This document shows, piece by piece, positions 16,270 to 25,525 of a DNA stretch of 64,000 nucleotides. The stretch is from Ruminococcus flavefaciens ATCC 19208 (lineage in GTDB: Bacteria > Bacillota > Clostridia > Oscillospirales > Ruminococcaceae): positions 118,305 to 182,304 of the forward strand of contig NZ_JAEF01000007.1 of NCBI RefSeq assembly GCF_000518765.1. The letters run 5' to 3'. Position 1 is the first letter of the stretch; every line of letters begins with the position of its first letter. The translations under genes were made by a program, and so were the position numbers. Under the pieces are notes generated by a model. It did no database searches. It had not been told where the DNA came from and saw only the letters and a program-made list of their open reading frames with translations.

Positions 16270-19200
16270 ATGAAAAAAAGCAACTTCAAAAGATTTGTCA
16301 GCGCAGGCATTACTGCACTGATGGTTGCTTCAAGTATCCCTGCTGTTCCTGCTGTAGTAGCAAATGCTGCTGACGCCCAGCAGAGAGGAAACATCGGCGG
16401 ATACGACTACGAAATGTGGAACCAGAACAGTCAGGGTCAGGTTTCAATGCAGCCGGGCGCAGGATCATTTACCTGCTCATGGAGCAACATTGAAAACTTC
16501 CTTGCTCGTATGGGCAAAAACTATGACAGCAAGAAGCAGAATTACAAGAACATAGGTAAGGACATCACACTTACTTATGACGTTGAGTACACACCAAGAG
16601 GAAATTCTTATATGTGTGTATACGGATGGACAAGAAATCCTCTTATGGAATACTACATCGTAGAAGGCTGGGGCGACTGGAGACCACCCGGACAGGGAGA
16701 GAACAAGGGTACAGTAACTCTTGACGGAAATACATACGACATTGCAAAGACAATGCGTTACAACCAGCCATCACTTGACGGTACAGCAACATTCCCACAG
16801 TACTGGAGCATCCGTAAGACAAGTGGCTCAGCTAACAACCAGACAAACTACATGAAGGGTACTATCCACGTTGGCAGACACTTTGACGCATGGTCAAAGG
16901 CAGGTCTTGATATGTCAGGTACACTTTATGAAGTTTCACTTAACATCGAAGGCTACAGATCAAACGGATCTGCTAATGTAAAGAGCGTTAGAGTTTATCC
17001 TGACGGACTTGATAGTCCCGAGCCGGATCCGGGTACAGATACACCTGCAAAACCAACAGTAGAGCCCGATAAAAACGGCGACTACTTCACAAGCACATTT
17101 GAGAGCGGCAAGGACGATTGGTCAGGCAGAGGCGATGCAACAGTTTCTACTGACTCAAACAGCTACTATGACGGCAGCAAGTCACTCTATGTTTCAGGAA
17201 GAGCAAACGAGTGGAATGGCTGTGCTATCCCGCTTGATTCAGGCGCATTCGTAGCAGGACAGACATACAGCTTCAGTGCTGCTGTAATGCAGAACTCAGG
17301 CAGTCCTGTAACAATACAGATGTCACTCCAGCAGGGCGACGGCAACAGCGCATCTTACACAAAGATCGCAACAGCTGACACAAAGAGCGGCGAGTGGACA
17401 AAGATCGAAAATACAAAGTTTACTATTCCTTCAAATTCAGGTGACATGATTCTCTATATCGAGACACCTGAGAGCTCAGGAGATCTCTGCGACTTCTATG
17501 TAGACGCAGTTCAGGTATCCAAGTCAGGCAAGAGCTCATCTGTAACAACAGGCGGCGGCAAGGTTGGCGATCCTGCACCTACTATTGATCCTACACCTGT
17601 ACCGACAGGAGAAGGAGTTTCCGCACACCAGAACATGGATTACACATACCAGAAGGGCGGCAGCGGATTCAAGGATCACGCAGGTCCGTTATTCAGACTC
17701 GGTACTTCTGTAAGTGCAAATGAAATAAATACTTCACAGGGACAGAACTTCATCAAGCAGAACTACAACTCTATCACCTGTGAAAATGAAATGAAGCCTG
17801 ATTCTATCGTAGCTGGTGTAAACGGCGATAATGTAAACATCAGCCTCAGAAATGCAGATCCTATTCTTAAGTTCGCTCAACAGAACGGAATCGGTGTTCG
17901 CGGTCATACCTTCGTATGGTACAGCCAGACTCCTAACTCACTGTTCCAGGAGAACGGCAGAGACGTATCTGCTGACAGAATGAACAAGCGTCTTGAGAGC
18001 ATGATCAAGAATACATTCGCTGCTATCAAGCAGAATTATCCTAACCTTAAGCTCCATTCTTACGACGTATGTAACGAGCTCTTCGTTAACGACGGCGGCG
18101 GAATGAGACCTGCAAGCAACTCAGGTTGGGTAAGAGTATACGGTAACGACAGCTTCGTTATCAACGCATTCAAGTATGCAAGACAGTATGCTCCATCAAC
18201 AACAAAGCTCTACCTCAACGATTATAATGAGTACATGAGCGCAAAGACCAATGACCTCTACAACATGGCTAAGAAGGTAATGGCTGCCGGCGACTACATA
18301 GACGGTATCGGTATGCAGTCACACCTTGATTCAAGATATCCTTCAGCAAGTGAGTACGAGACAGCTATCAAGAAGTTTGAGAGCCTCGGTCTTGATGTTC
18401 AGGTAACAGAGCTTGATATCACAAACAGCACAGGTACAAACAGCAAGCTTTACCCTGAGATCTTCGAAGTTATCTGTAAACACGCTAAGAACATCTCATG
18501 CGTAACTCTCTGGGGTACAACCGATGAGAGAAGCTGGAGATACCGTGAGAACGGTGGTTCACCGCTTCCATTCAGCAACTACCAGCCTAAGTCATTCTAC
18601 AACGACATTATCAAGATAATGGATAAGTATGCTACGCAGACTACAACCACCACAACTACTACAACTACAACAACTACAACAACTACTACAACAACTGCTC
18701 CTGTTGTTACACAGGATCCTAAGGCTGCATTTGAAGCTAAGGTTTCAAAGTGGGGCGATGCAAACTGTGACGGAACAATTGATATGGGCGACGTAGTTCT
18801 TATCATGCAGTCACTTGCAAATCCTGATAAATATTCACTTTCAGAAAAGGCAGCTGCAAACGCTGACGTAAATCAGGCAGGCGGCGGTATCACAACAAAC
18901 GACGCTCTGACACTCCAGAAATATCTCTTAGGTCTTGTTAATACACTTCCTGAGAGCTGGTCAGCAAATATCAACGTTAACGGCGGTTCAGCACAGACTC
19001 AGGCACAAGCAACTCAGGCTGCAACAACAACTACTACCAAGCCTGTTGCAGTAAACAAGACATACCTTGATAATTCATTCGATTCAGGCGTTCAGAGCTG
19101 GTCAGGCAGAGGCAGTGCTTCTGTAGAAGTAAGCGCAGACAGCAACTACAGCGGCAAGGCTCTCTATGTTTCAGACAGATCAGCTGAGTGGAACGGTGCA

Positions 19201-20397
19201 GCTGTAACTCTTGGTTCTGACTTCGTAGTAGGACAGTCATACAGCTTCAGTGCTGCTGTTCTCCAGCAGTCAGGCAGCGATGCAACTATCCAGATGTCAC
19301 TCCAGCAGGGCGAAGGCGATTCAGCTGTTTACACAAGCATTGCAAAGGTAAGTGCTAAGAGCGGTCAGTGGACAAAGCTCGAAAACACTTCATTCACAAT
19401 TCCTGACAACTCAGGCGATATGGTCCTCTACATCGAGACTCTCCCTGATTCAGGCGATACAATGGACTTCTATCTTGACAACGTTGTTGTTGCATCAGAG
19501 GGAACAAAGTCCTCAGTTGTAACAGGCGGCGGTACAGTCGGCGAAGTTCCTGAGCGTACATCTAACTTCAACTACAACGCAAACGTTCAGTTCAAGGAAG
19601 CTCCCGGCAACTACTTCAACCAGTGCAGCCAGCAGGGTAAGGTAGTAAAGGAAAGCTACAACGGTATCAACGGTTACAACAACCTTAACGTATACCTCCC
19701 ATACGGCTATGACAAGAGCAAGAAGTACAATATCTTCTACCTCATGCACGGCGGCGGAGAGGACGAGAATACTCTCTTTGGTCAGAACGACACAATGATG
19801 CAGAACCTCTTCGACAACATGATAAAGAACGGCGACATGGAGCCTCTTATCGTTGTTACTCCTACTTTCAACAAGACTGAAGCAGGTAGGTTCTACAGTG
19901 AGTTCCGTCAGAGCGTAGTTCCTTTCGTAGAAGGCAAATATTCAACATATGCAGGCGGAGATACTTCACAGTCATCACTCCAGAAGTCAAGAATGCACAG
20001 AGCATACGGCGGCTTCTCAATGGGTTCAGTTTCAACATGGGCTGTTCTCGAGAATTGCCTCGACATCGTTGGCTACTTCATGCCACTCAGCGGTGACCAC
20101 TGGAACGGTAACTCTGCATACGACAAGGCTAAGTCAATCGCTAACGCTATCGACAAGTCTGGTCTCAAGAAGAATGAGTACTTCATCTTCGCTGCAACAG
20201 GTTCAGATGATATAGCTTATCCAAACGTTAACCCACAGGTTGAGGAAATGAAGAAGATGAGCCAGTTCGTATATACATCTGACTTCTCAAAGGGCAACTT
20301 CTACTTCATGGTTGCTCAGGGCAAAACACACTGGTGGGGCTATGTAAGACATTACGTTTACGATGCACTCCCATACTTCTTCCACGAAGGCCAGTAA
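16270..20397 (+). CDS. Cellulosomal xylanase: GH11-CBM22-GH10-dockerin-CBM22-CE1
   Basis: Secreted multi-enzyme of 1375 aa, numbered from the ATG at 16270. That start is preferred because GAGGA ends 9 bases before it, whereas an ATG at 16261 directly abuts the GAGGA. Order: signal peptide (1-33); GH11 xylanase with PLMEYY nucleophile E127 and LNIEGY acid/base E227; CBM22-like module (about 272-422); GH10 xylanase with acid/base E603 (VCNELF) and nucleophile E714 (VTELDI); poly-Thr linker; dockerin with two calcium loops (about 828-895); second CBM22-like module (about 932-1078); C-terminal CE1-type esterase with GFSMGS serine 1250 and histidine 1354. It should cut xylan in two ways and remove feruloyl or acetyl groups while docked on a scaffoldin. 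Similar architectures are known from R. flavefaciens. Confidence 0.95.
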   Translation: MKKSNFKRFVSAGITALMVASSIPAVPAVVANAADAQQRGNIGGYDYEMWNQNSQGQVSMQPGAGSFTCSWSNIENFLARMGKNYDSKKQNYKNIGKDITLTYDVEYTPRGNSYMCVYGWTRNPLMEYYIVEGWGDWRPPGQGENKGTVTLDGNTYDIAKTMRYNQPSLDGTATFPQYWSIRKTSGSANNQTNYMKGTIHVGRHFDAWSKAGLDMSGTLYEVSLNIEGYRSNGSANVKSVRVYPDGLDSPEPDPGTDTPAKPTVEPDKNGDYFTSTFESGKDDWSGRGDATVSTDSNSYYDGSKSLYVSGRANEWNGCAIPLDSGAFVAGQTYSFSAAVMQNSGSPVTIQMSLQQGDGNSASYTKIATADTKSGEWTKIENTKFTIPSNSGDMILYIETPESSGDLCDFYVDAVQVSKSGKSSSVTTGGGKVGDPAPTIDPTPVPTGEGVSAHQNMDYTYQKGGSGFKDHAGPLFRLGTSVSANEINTSQGQNFIKQNYNSITCENEMKPDSIVAGVNGDNVNISLRNADPILKFAQQNGIGVRGHTFVWYSQTPNSLFQENGRDVSADRMNKRLESMIKNTFAAIKQNYPNLKLHSYDVCNELFVNDGGGMRPASNSGWVRVYGNDSFVINAFKYARQYAPSTTKLYLNDYNEYMSAKTNDLYNMAKKVMAAGDYIDGIGMQSHLDSRYPSASEYETAIKKFESLGLDVQVTELDITNSTGTNSKLYPEIFEVICKHAKNISCVTLWGTTDERSWRYRENGGSPLPFSNYQPKSFYNDIIKIMDKYATQTTTTTTTTTTTTTTTTTTTAPVVTQDPKAAFEAKVSKWGDANCDGTIDMGDVVLIMQSLANPDKYSLSEKAAANADVNQAGGGITTNDALTLQKYLLGLVNTLPESWSANINVNGGSAQTQAQATQAATTTTTKPVAVNKTYLDNSFDSGVQSWSGRGSASVEVSADSNYSGKALYVSDRSAEWNGAAVTLGSDFVVGQSYSFSAAVLQQSGSDATIQMSLQQGEGDSAVYTSIAKVSAKSGQWTKLENTSFTIPDNSGDMVLYIETLPDSGDTMDFYLDNVVVASEGTKSSVVTGGGTVGEVPERTSNFNYNANVQFKEAPGNYFNQCSQQGKVVKESYNGINGYNNLNVYLPYGYDKSKKYNIFYLMHGGGEDENTLFGQNDTMMQNLFDNMIKNGDMEPLIVVTPTFNKTEAGRFYSEFRQSVVPFVEGKYSTYAGGDTSQSSLQKSRMHRAYGGFSMGSVSTWAVLENCLDIVGYFMPLSGDHWNGNSAYDKAKSIANAIDKSGLKKNEYFIFAATGSDDIAYPNVNPQVEEMKKMSQFVYTSDFSKGNFYFMVAQGKTHWWGYVRHYVYDALPYFFHEGQ

Positions 20398-20462
20398 TTA
20401 CCAACAACAACTTCATTCATACACATTTGTTTTTACACAAGATAGTAATTCTTCTCTTTTTT

Positions 20463-20492
20463 CCCTCGGTATTATGCCGAGGGATTTTTTTT
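20463..20492 (+). terminator. Terminator of the xylanase gene
   Basis: Stem ccctcgg (20463-20469)/ccgaggg (20477-20483) followed by an a and nine T. Confidence 0.85.
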
Positions 20493-20512
20493 TAATCAGT
20501 CCAGATAAATTT

Positions 20513-20540
20513 AAGGGGCGAATGATTCCATTCGCCCCTT
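20513..20540 (-). terminator. Terminator of the convergent dockerin gene
   Basis: Stem aaggggcgaatg/cattcgcccctt (20513-20540) followed on the minus strand by a weak T-rich stretch, 17 bases after the stop of the 848-residue protein gene. Confidence 0.65.
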
Positions 20541-20557
20541 AGTGTTTTATGATATTG

Positions 20558-23104
20558 TTATTTTTCGAGTCTGTTTCTCATCAGACAAAGATCGTATGTA
20601 TCCCATACACCGTCACCGTTAAGGTCGTAATTCGTATCTTTTTCGATATCGACCTTTTTTCCGAGAATGAAGTCTTTAAGCTTCTGAACATCATCAGCTG
20701 TATAAAGCTTTTCTTCATCAGGTATTACTCTGATCTCAGCGGTATTGATGACTGCCGAGCCTGCATTATGGAAGGTATGCATTTTAAATCCAGCTAATTC
20801 TGTCGTATGGAGTTTCAGATCAAAGGCTTTGAGCTTTTCAACGATATCTGTAATACAGATCGTGCTTTCATAGCGTGTATGGTTTTCGGGAATATCCTCA
20901 GCCTCTGACGGCTTCAGTGATTCTACACGTGATACTATTATATAAGGACATATTCTGTGTGATGCTTCGGGATAGTATTCCTTTACATTATATACTACGC
21001 CGTCCGACTCTATAGTTCCGAGTTCTATCACATCACGGGCAGGGAAAGAAATAATTTCCGTTCCTATTTCCTTGTCCCATTTATCGGCGATAAGTATATC
21101 ATAGGTCTGACACTCGCCGTTATCCGAGAACCAGCCGTTCCATGAAGATTCAGAACGGTAATCGTTATTATGGCACTGAACATAACCGCCTATGATAACG
21201 TTTGAGTTTTCGCCCTCATCGGTAAGCTCTCCGAGATCAACGCTGTAATCCACATATACCTTTTCATCATCTTTAAAGCCGCCTGTCAGATCAGCTGTGC
21301 CTGCATCTGTATCCTGTGAGTCGTCGGACTCAGGATCAGTAAAAGAAAACACACCTTCAAAACCGCTCCAATTAAAATCGTTTTGTCTATCCTTGAATAT
21401 GCTGAAGGAATGATGTTCCTTATCTGTACCTGATGACCACATCGACTCAGATTCTTTCTTCCAATTACAGTCTATCTTCTCGCCTGCATAGCCCTCCATG
21501 GAAGCATTCTCGCCGTCAACATCATAACAAACATCTTCTATCTGCTTGAAACGGTGTTCTGAGTTGACAGAGAGTTTCCTGAGCTCTCTGTCATAGTAAC
21601 CGTCATCACGAGTAAACTCAGGAATAGTTACTTCGTTCTTTACAAGCTCAACGCTTCCCTTTGCCTTACCGCCGTTCACAAACGCGGTCAGCGTCACAGG
21701 TTCACCCAAGATCGTTCCCTTATCTTTTACGAACTCAGTAAACGGTGCGAGCTCATGCTTAGCGGAGACCTTTCCGTTTCTGCCGTTTTCTTCTGCATCT
21801 TTGCTGATAAAATAATATATATGCCTTCTAACAGGCTTGAAGCTTCCTTCAAGAGTCAATAAAACATAATATACATCATATCCCTGTCCATCTGCTGTAA
21901 GCTCTCCGACCTTTTCGACATAATTCGGGCTCCAGTCCTGATAAGCATCAACTATATATATATCCACAGCGTAATTATACTCGTCCGTCTGAGGTCCAAC
22001 AAGATCAGCATAAGTCGCTGTGAAATATTTTCCCTCAGCGTCTATATTCATAGAATAATCTATGGAAGAATTTGCAATTGCCTTATAGGACTGGCCTTTC
22101 TTAAACTTCTTTCCGCGCTGGAAGACCGGATCATTGTTATATTCATTTTCTGTGGAATCCCAGTCAGCTTTGAAAAGCGAAGGAGCAAGGACCTGCATTC
22201 TTGCAGGGTAGCCGCTGCTTAAATTATAGTAGTAATCTGTGCGGACACCGTCATCGTAATATTCTCTCAGGATCAGCGGTGCTTCTTCATCTTCACACTC
22301 ATTCTGCACAAGTTCAGGCATATTCTCTATTTCGATTTCAGACATATATATCCTGGCATCGCCCTTTGAATGTGCTGCCTCAACAAATAGAGTGATATCG
22401 GTGATATCACCTATATCACAGCCTGCTGCTGCCATTGCAGCAAGCTTATCGCTGACACATACCCAACGTGTATTATCATCGTAGAAATTAGCCTCCAATG
22501 ACTCATCTCTGCGGTATAACATAGGAGAATCTTCATCTGTAGAAGAATAAAGTGTATAATCTACGCTCTTTTTTCTGACTTCGTCGAACTCTCCCCATAG
22601 GTTTTTCGTCTTGAATTCGTCCACACATTCCATGCTGCTGATTTTTTCGTATCCGTCGTTCTTTTCGGTGATACTGAGTTTGTCGGAAGATTCGTCCAGT
22701 TCAAGTATAGTAAAGGTCTTGCCGTCAGAATTGCGGACACGTATACCAAATCTTACATAGCCGTCTTTTGAATAGTATCCGTCAATGTTCACATATTGCT
22801 TATAGCACAAAGACATATAGCCAAGGTCTGAATATTTTACAGGTGAAGCAAACTTCCAGCCTCTTGCTGTTGTGAAGTCCTCATCATTGCCCCAGCTGCA
22901 CTCGTAGTATCCGCCCGGTTCCATATTAACACAAGCAGTACCGACATCGTCATTATTTTTGAATTCATAATAGTAGCCCTTATCGACACCACTGCTGTTA
23001 TGATCTACTATCATTCCCGAATTAGCCGGAAATGCTGACACGTTCACAGCACATACTGCCGCCGCAGTCATGGCTGAGAACATCTTCTTCATACACTTGT
23101 TCAT
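20558..23104 (-). CDS. Secreted protein with three degenerate GH11-like domains and a dockerin-like end
   Basis: An 848-residue exported protein (signal peptide about 1-27). By eye, three regions follow the GH11 fold pattern of the neighbouring xylanase: about 36-256, 275-490 and 530-795. For example, GYYYEFKNNDDVGTACVNME and YECSWGNDEDF match GYDYEMWNQNSQGQVSMQ and FTCSWSNIENF. At the nucleophile and acid/base positions the domains carry T130/E242, D381/F475 and D669/H776 instead of Glu/Glu, so none should be an ordinary xylanase. The end (about 800-848) holds one good calcium loop DLNGDGVWDTYD; the first half of a normal dockerin lacks its loop. AAAGGAGGG precedes the ATG. It is convergent with the true GH11 enzyme. 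A xylan-binding or regulatory role is an inference. Confidence 0.7.
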   Translation of the reverse strand: MNKCMKKMFSAMTAAAVCAVNVSAFPANSGMIVDHNSSGVDKGYYYEFKNNDDVGTACVNMEPGGYYECSWGNDEDFTTARGWKFASPVKYSDLGYMSLCYKQYVNIDGYYSKDGYVRFGIRVRNSDGKTFTILELDESSDKLSITEKNDGYEKISSMECVDEFKTKNLWGEFDEVRKKSVDYTLYSSTDEDSPMLYRRDESLEANFYDDNTRWVCVSDKLAAMAAAGCDIGDITDITLFVEAAHSKGDARIYMSEIEIENMPELVQNECEDEEAPLILREYYDDGVRTDYYYNLSSGYPARMQVLAPSLFKADWDSTENEYNNDPVFQRGKKFKKGQSYKAIANSSIDYSMNIDAEGKYFTATYADLVGPQTDEYNYAVDIYIVDAYQDWSPNYVEKVGELTADGQGYDVYYVLLTLEGSFKPVRRHIYYFISKDAEENGRNGKVSAKHELAPFTEFVKDKGTILGEPVTLTAFVNGGKAKGSVELVKNEVTIPEFTRDDGYYDRELRKLSVNSEHRFKQIEDVCYDVDGENASMEGYAGEKIDCNWKKESESMWSSGTDKEHHSFSIFKDRQNDFNWSGFEGVFSFTDPESDDSQDTDAGTADLTGGFKDDEKVYVDYSVDLGELTDEGENSNVIIGGYVQCHNNDYRSESSWNGWFSDNGECQTYDILIADKWDKEIGTEIISFPARDVIELGTIESDGVVYNVKEYYPEASHRICPYIIVSRVESLKPSEAEDIPENHTRYESTICITDIVEKLKAFDLKLHTTELAGFKMHTFHNAGSAVINTAEIRVIPDEEKLYTADDVQKLKDFILGKKVDIEKDTNYDLNGDGVWDTYDLCLMRNRLEK

Positions 23105-23271
23105 TTTTGCCCTCCTTTAAATGTTTGATATTAATCGTTATATTATGCACATATTATATACTTTATTTTCAGATAAATCAAGCAAAATTTTGCTATTTTA
23201 CATAAATTTAATATGCACATAAAAATCTGTGCCCGAAATCTTTCCAAAAAAATTTTATATCCATGAAACAC

Positions 23272-23300
23272 TTTACATTTGGTCTCCGAGTAAGTATAAT
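23272..23300 (+). promoter_or_regulatory. Promoter of the second ECF sigma operon
   Basis: TTTACA (23272-23277), a 17-base spacer and TATAAT (23295-23300), about 45 bases before the ATG. This is a housekeeping-type promoter rather than an ECF one. Confidence 0.75.
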
Positions 23301-23344
23301 GAAAACGATAAAACATCTCCGAAAAATAAAAAAGGGGGAATACT

Positions 23345-23923
23345 ATGACTGATAATGAATACCGCAGACTATTTGAAAAATCACCTGCCGAGGCGCAGAA
23401 CACGCTCTTTGAAGAATATATCAACTATGTATATTCCATCGTTTTCAATAAGCTAAGGAGCTGTGGAAGTGCTGAGGATATAGAGGAATGCGTCAGCGAT
23501 GTTTTTTCTGCCGTCTTTCTCTGCTATGACAGCAAGCAGAACATAAACGGTGACTTAAAAGGCTACATAGGAAAGATCGCTGCAAATAAAGCGATCAATA
23601 TGTTCCGTTCACTTACGGCTAAAAGCAGACAAAAATCTTACATCGAGGAGATGGATACACAGCTGCCGTCAGATGATGCCGTTGCTGAAACTGCCGAGCA
23701 GACAGAGCTGCAAAATGTAATGATAAAATGTATCAAATCACTTGGCGAACCTGATTCTTCCATTATGATACACAAGTATTATTACAATATGAAATCCGGT
23801 GAGATAGGCAAGAAGCTGTCGATGCCTGCTGCTACTGTCCGTGTAAAGTGCAGCCGCGCTCTGAAAAAGCTGAAGGAACTGCTTTCGGCTGAAGGCTTTG
23901 ATCTGAAGGAGGGTAGATTATGA
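23345..23923 (+). CDS. ECF-type RNA polymerase sigma factor
   Basis: A 192-residue sigma-70 family factor. Region 2 reads FEEYINYVYSIVFNKLRSCGSAEDIEECVSDVFSAVFLC and is followed by a region 4 helix-turn-helix, MKSGEIGKKLSMPAATVRVKCSRALKKLKELL. AAGGGGG precedes the ATG. It overlaps the next gene by 4 bases (ATGA), which encodes a single-pass membrane protein, the usual arrangement of a sigma factor with its regulator. Position among dockerin genes suggests control of fibre-degradation functions; no target promoter could be proven. Confidence 0.88.
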   Translation: MTDNEYRRLFEKSPAEAQNTLFEEYINYVYSIVFNKLRSCGSAEDIEECVSDVFSAVFLCYDSKQNINGDLKGYIGKIAANKAINMFRSLTAKSRQKSYIEEMDTQLPSDDAVAETAEQTELQNVMIKCIKSLGEPDSSIMIHKYYYNMKSGEIGKKLSMPAATVRVKCSRALKKLKELLSAEGFDLKEGRL

Positions 23924-25419
23924 GCGATAACAGAAAGATAGGATTTGAAGTGCTTGAAAACGCAAATGAAAACAAAATAAAGGAAATGGGAGCAGATTCT
24001 CCCATACTGACACAAAACGCAAAAGACAGAATGCTGAAAATGAGCAGGGAAAAATTCAACAAGGCAAAAGGAATCAACGCAGAAGGAAATACAGATAATG
24101 ACGGATATACCGTATCAGGCGATGCAGAGACCTACAAACGTTCAAGGATAAAGCGCATAGTTACTGCTTCAGCAAGCCTTGCCGCTGCGGCAGTGCTTAT
24201 CGGAACGACTGCATTATTGCTGCATAAAAAGCCTGAACGCCCTGTGCTGCCTGACGAGAATATCACAACAAATGCCGACCCGAATGTGACCAACACAGGT
24301 ACGACTGTAACACACAAAGGAACAGGTACAGCAACGACTACAGCAACAGAGACCGTAACCGAATATAACACCGTAACAACATATGTAGCAAAGGATTTCA
24401 ATATAACTTCTCCTGTGCCGCAGAGCGATATTGAAGCAGCGCGTGAAAAGGTGCTTGACAAAATAGACCGTGAAGATCAGTTTGCTTTTGATGTCAGGTA
24501 TGGATATGAAGATCTGAATGCTGACAATGTACCTGAGCTTTTAGTAGTATATCAGAATGCATATCCTGTACTTAATATATACAGATATAACGGCTCTGAA
24601 TTCGTATATGATATAAATGAAGAAGGATTTAACGCTAATTCTTATAGTTTTACAAATGATTTTGGAATAAGCAGTGACAGAAAATGTATAAAACTTGTAA
24701 ACAGGGAAGGCGGTACAGTAAATTACTATGTGACAATGGGCGATGATTATTCTATTGATACAGTAAAATTATGGACAACTTATGACTGGGAGTATTATGA
24801 AAAGCACCGCGATGACCCTGACCCAACCAATAGATTCATATATTATCGTAATAATGACGTTATATCCGCGGAAGAATATAATTCAATCAAAGCAAAATAT
24901 GACGCTATAGAATTTTCTTATTTTGACCTGACAGAATTTACATTATATAAAGAAAAGACTGCTGCATTTATAGAAAGAGAAAAAGAAATGCAGGAGGAAG
25001 AACGTCAGAGACTGGAGAGAAGAAAGGCTGAGCCTCACTGTGATGACTTTGCGAGTGTTTATATCGACAAGTCATATTTCCTGAATAATGGCATACTTAA
25101 GAGCGGCACTCAGTATATTGTAGAGCATACGGATACATACTGCGATGGAACTGTGCTGGTCGAAACTGATGTAAATGATACATATTCTGATGATCCTGAC
25201 AATACTCGATTAGCATTCACTGTTGGGTACGGTAAGAACGATGATGCACCATGCCACATCCATGTACGCTGCCGTCCTAAGGACAAACAGGAATATATAG
25301 ACTTGTTCGATATCGATATCGACTTCAAAAACAAAACATATGACTGTGGTGATATAATATTCTCAGATTCTATTAGAGTAGAGTACGTCTATTTTAGTGA
25401 ATGTTATAATAACGAGTAA
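23920..25419 (+). CDS. Single-pass membrane protein, putative anti-sigma/sensor
   Basis: A 499-residue protein encoded with the sigma factor. The first 78 or so residues are cytoplasmic, charged and lack a zinc-finger motif. One transmembrane helix follows (about 79-100, RIVTASASLAAAAVLIGTTAL), then a Thr-rich linker and an outside region. That region contains YGYEDLNADNVPELLVVY, resembling the DxNxDxxPE loops of FG-GAP/VCBS-type domains, a charged helix rich in E/R/K (about 345-370) and a C-terminal beta-rich domain (about 375-495). It may restrain the sigma factor until an outside ligand binds. This is inferred from gene order only; it is not a recognised RsgI or ZAS protein. Confidence 0.55.
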   Translation: MSDNRKIGFEVLENANENKIKEMGADSPILTQNAKDRMLKMSREKFNKAKGINAEGNTDNDGYTVSGDAETYKRSRIKRIVTASASLAAAAVLIGTTALLLHKKPERPVLPDENITTNADPNVTNTGTTVTHKGTGTATTTATETVTEYNTVTTYVAKDFNITSPVPQSDIEAAREKVLDKIDREDQFAFDVRYGYEDLNADNVPELLVVYQNAYPVLNIYRYNGSEFVYDINEEGFNANSYSFTNDFGISSDRKCIKLVNREGGTVNYYVTMGDDYSIDTVKLWTTYDWEYYEKHRDDPDPTNRFIYYRNNDVISAEEYNSIKAKYDAIEFSYFDLTEFTLYKEKTAAFIEREKEMQEEERQRLERRKAEPHCDDFASVYIDKSYFLNNGILKSGTQYIVEHTDTYCDGTVLVETDVNDTYSDDPDNTRLAFTVGYGKNDDAPCHIHVRCRPKDKQEYIDLFDIDIDFKNKTYDCGDIIFSDSIRVEYVYFSECYNNE

Positions 25420-25476
25420 ACATTTATCTCATTATTGAATGATATACTCCTACAGACGTTTATAATAATTTAAAAT

Positions 25477-25506
25477 AGCCCCCCTTTCTTCAGAAAAGGG
25501 GGGGCT
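25477..25506 (-). terminator. Terminator of the LRR-SLH-dockerin gene
   Basis: Long GC stem of agcccccc against ggggggct with a cttca-containing loop, followed on the minus strand by ctattttaaatt. It lies between two convergent genes and may serve both. Confidence 0.65.
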
Positions 25507-25525
25507 CCACATAATCAACTGTTTT

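Noticed and set aside
18597-18806. Minus-strand frame with a long valine run
   Set aside because: It is the complement of the ACN codons of the poly-Thr linker in the xylanase.
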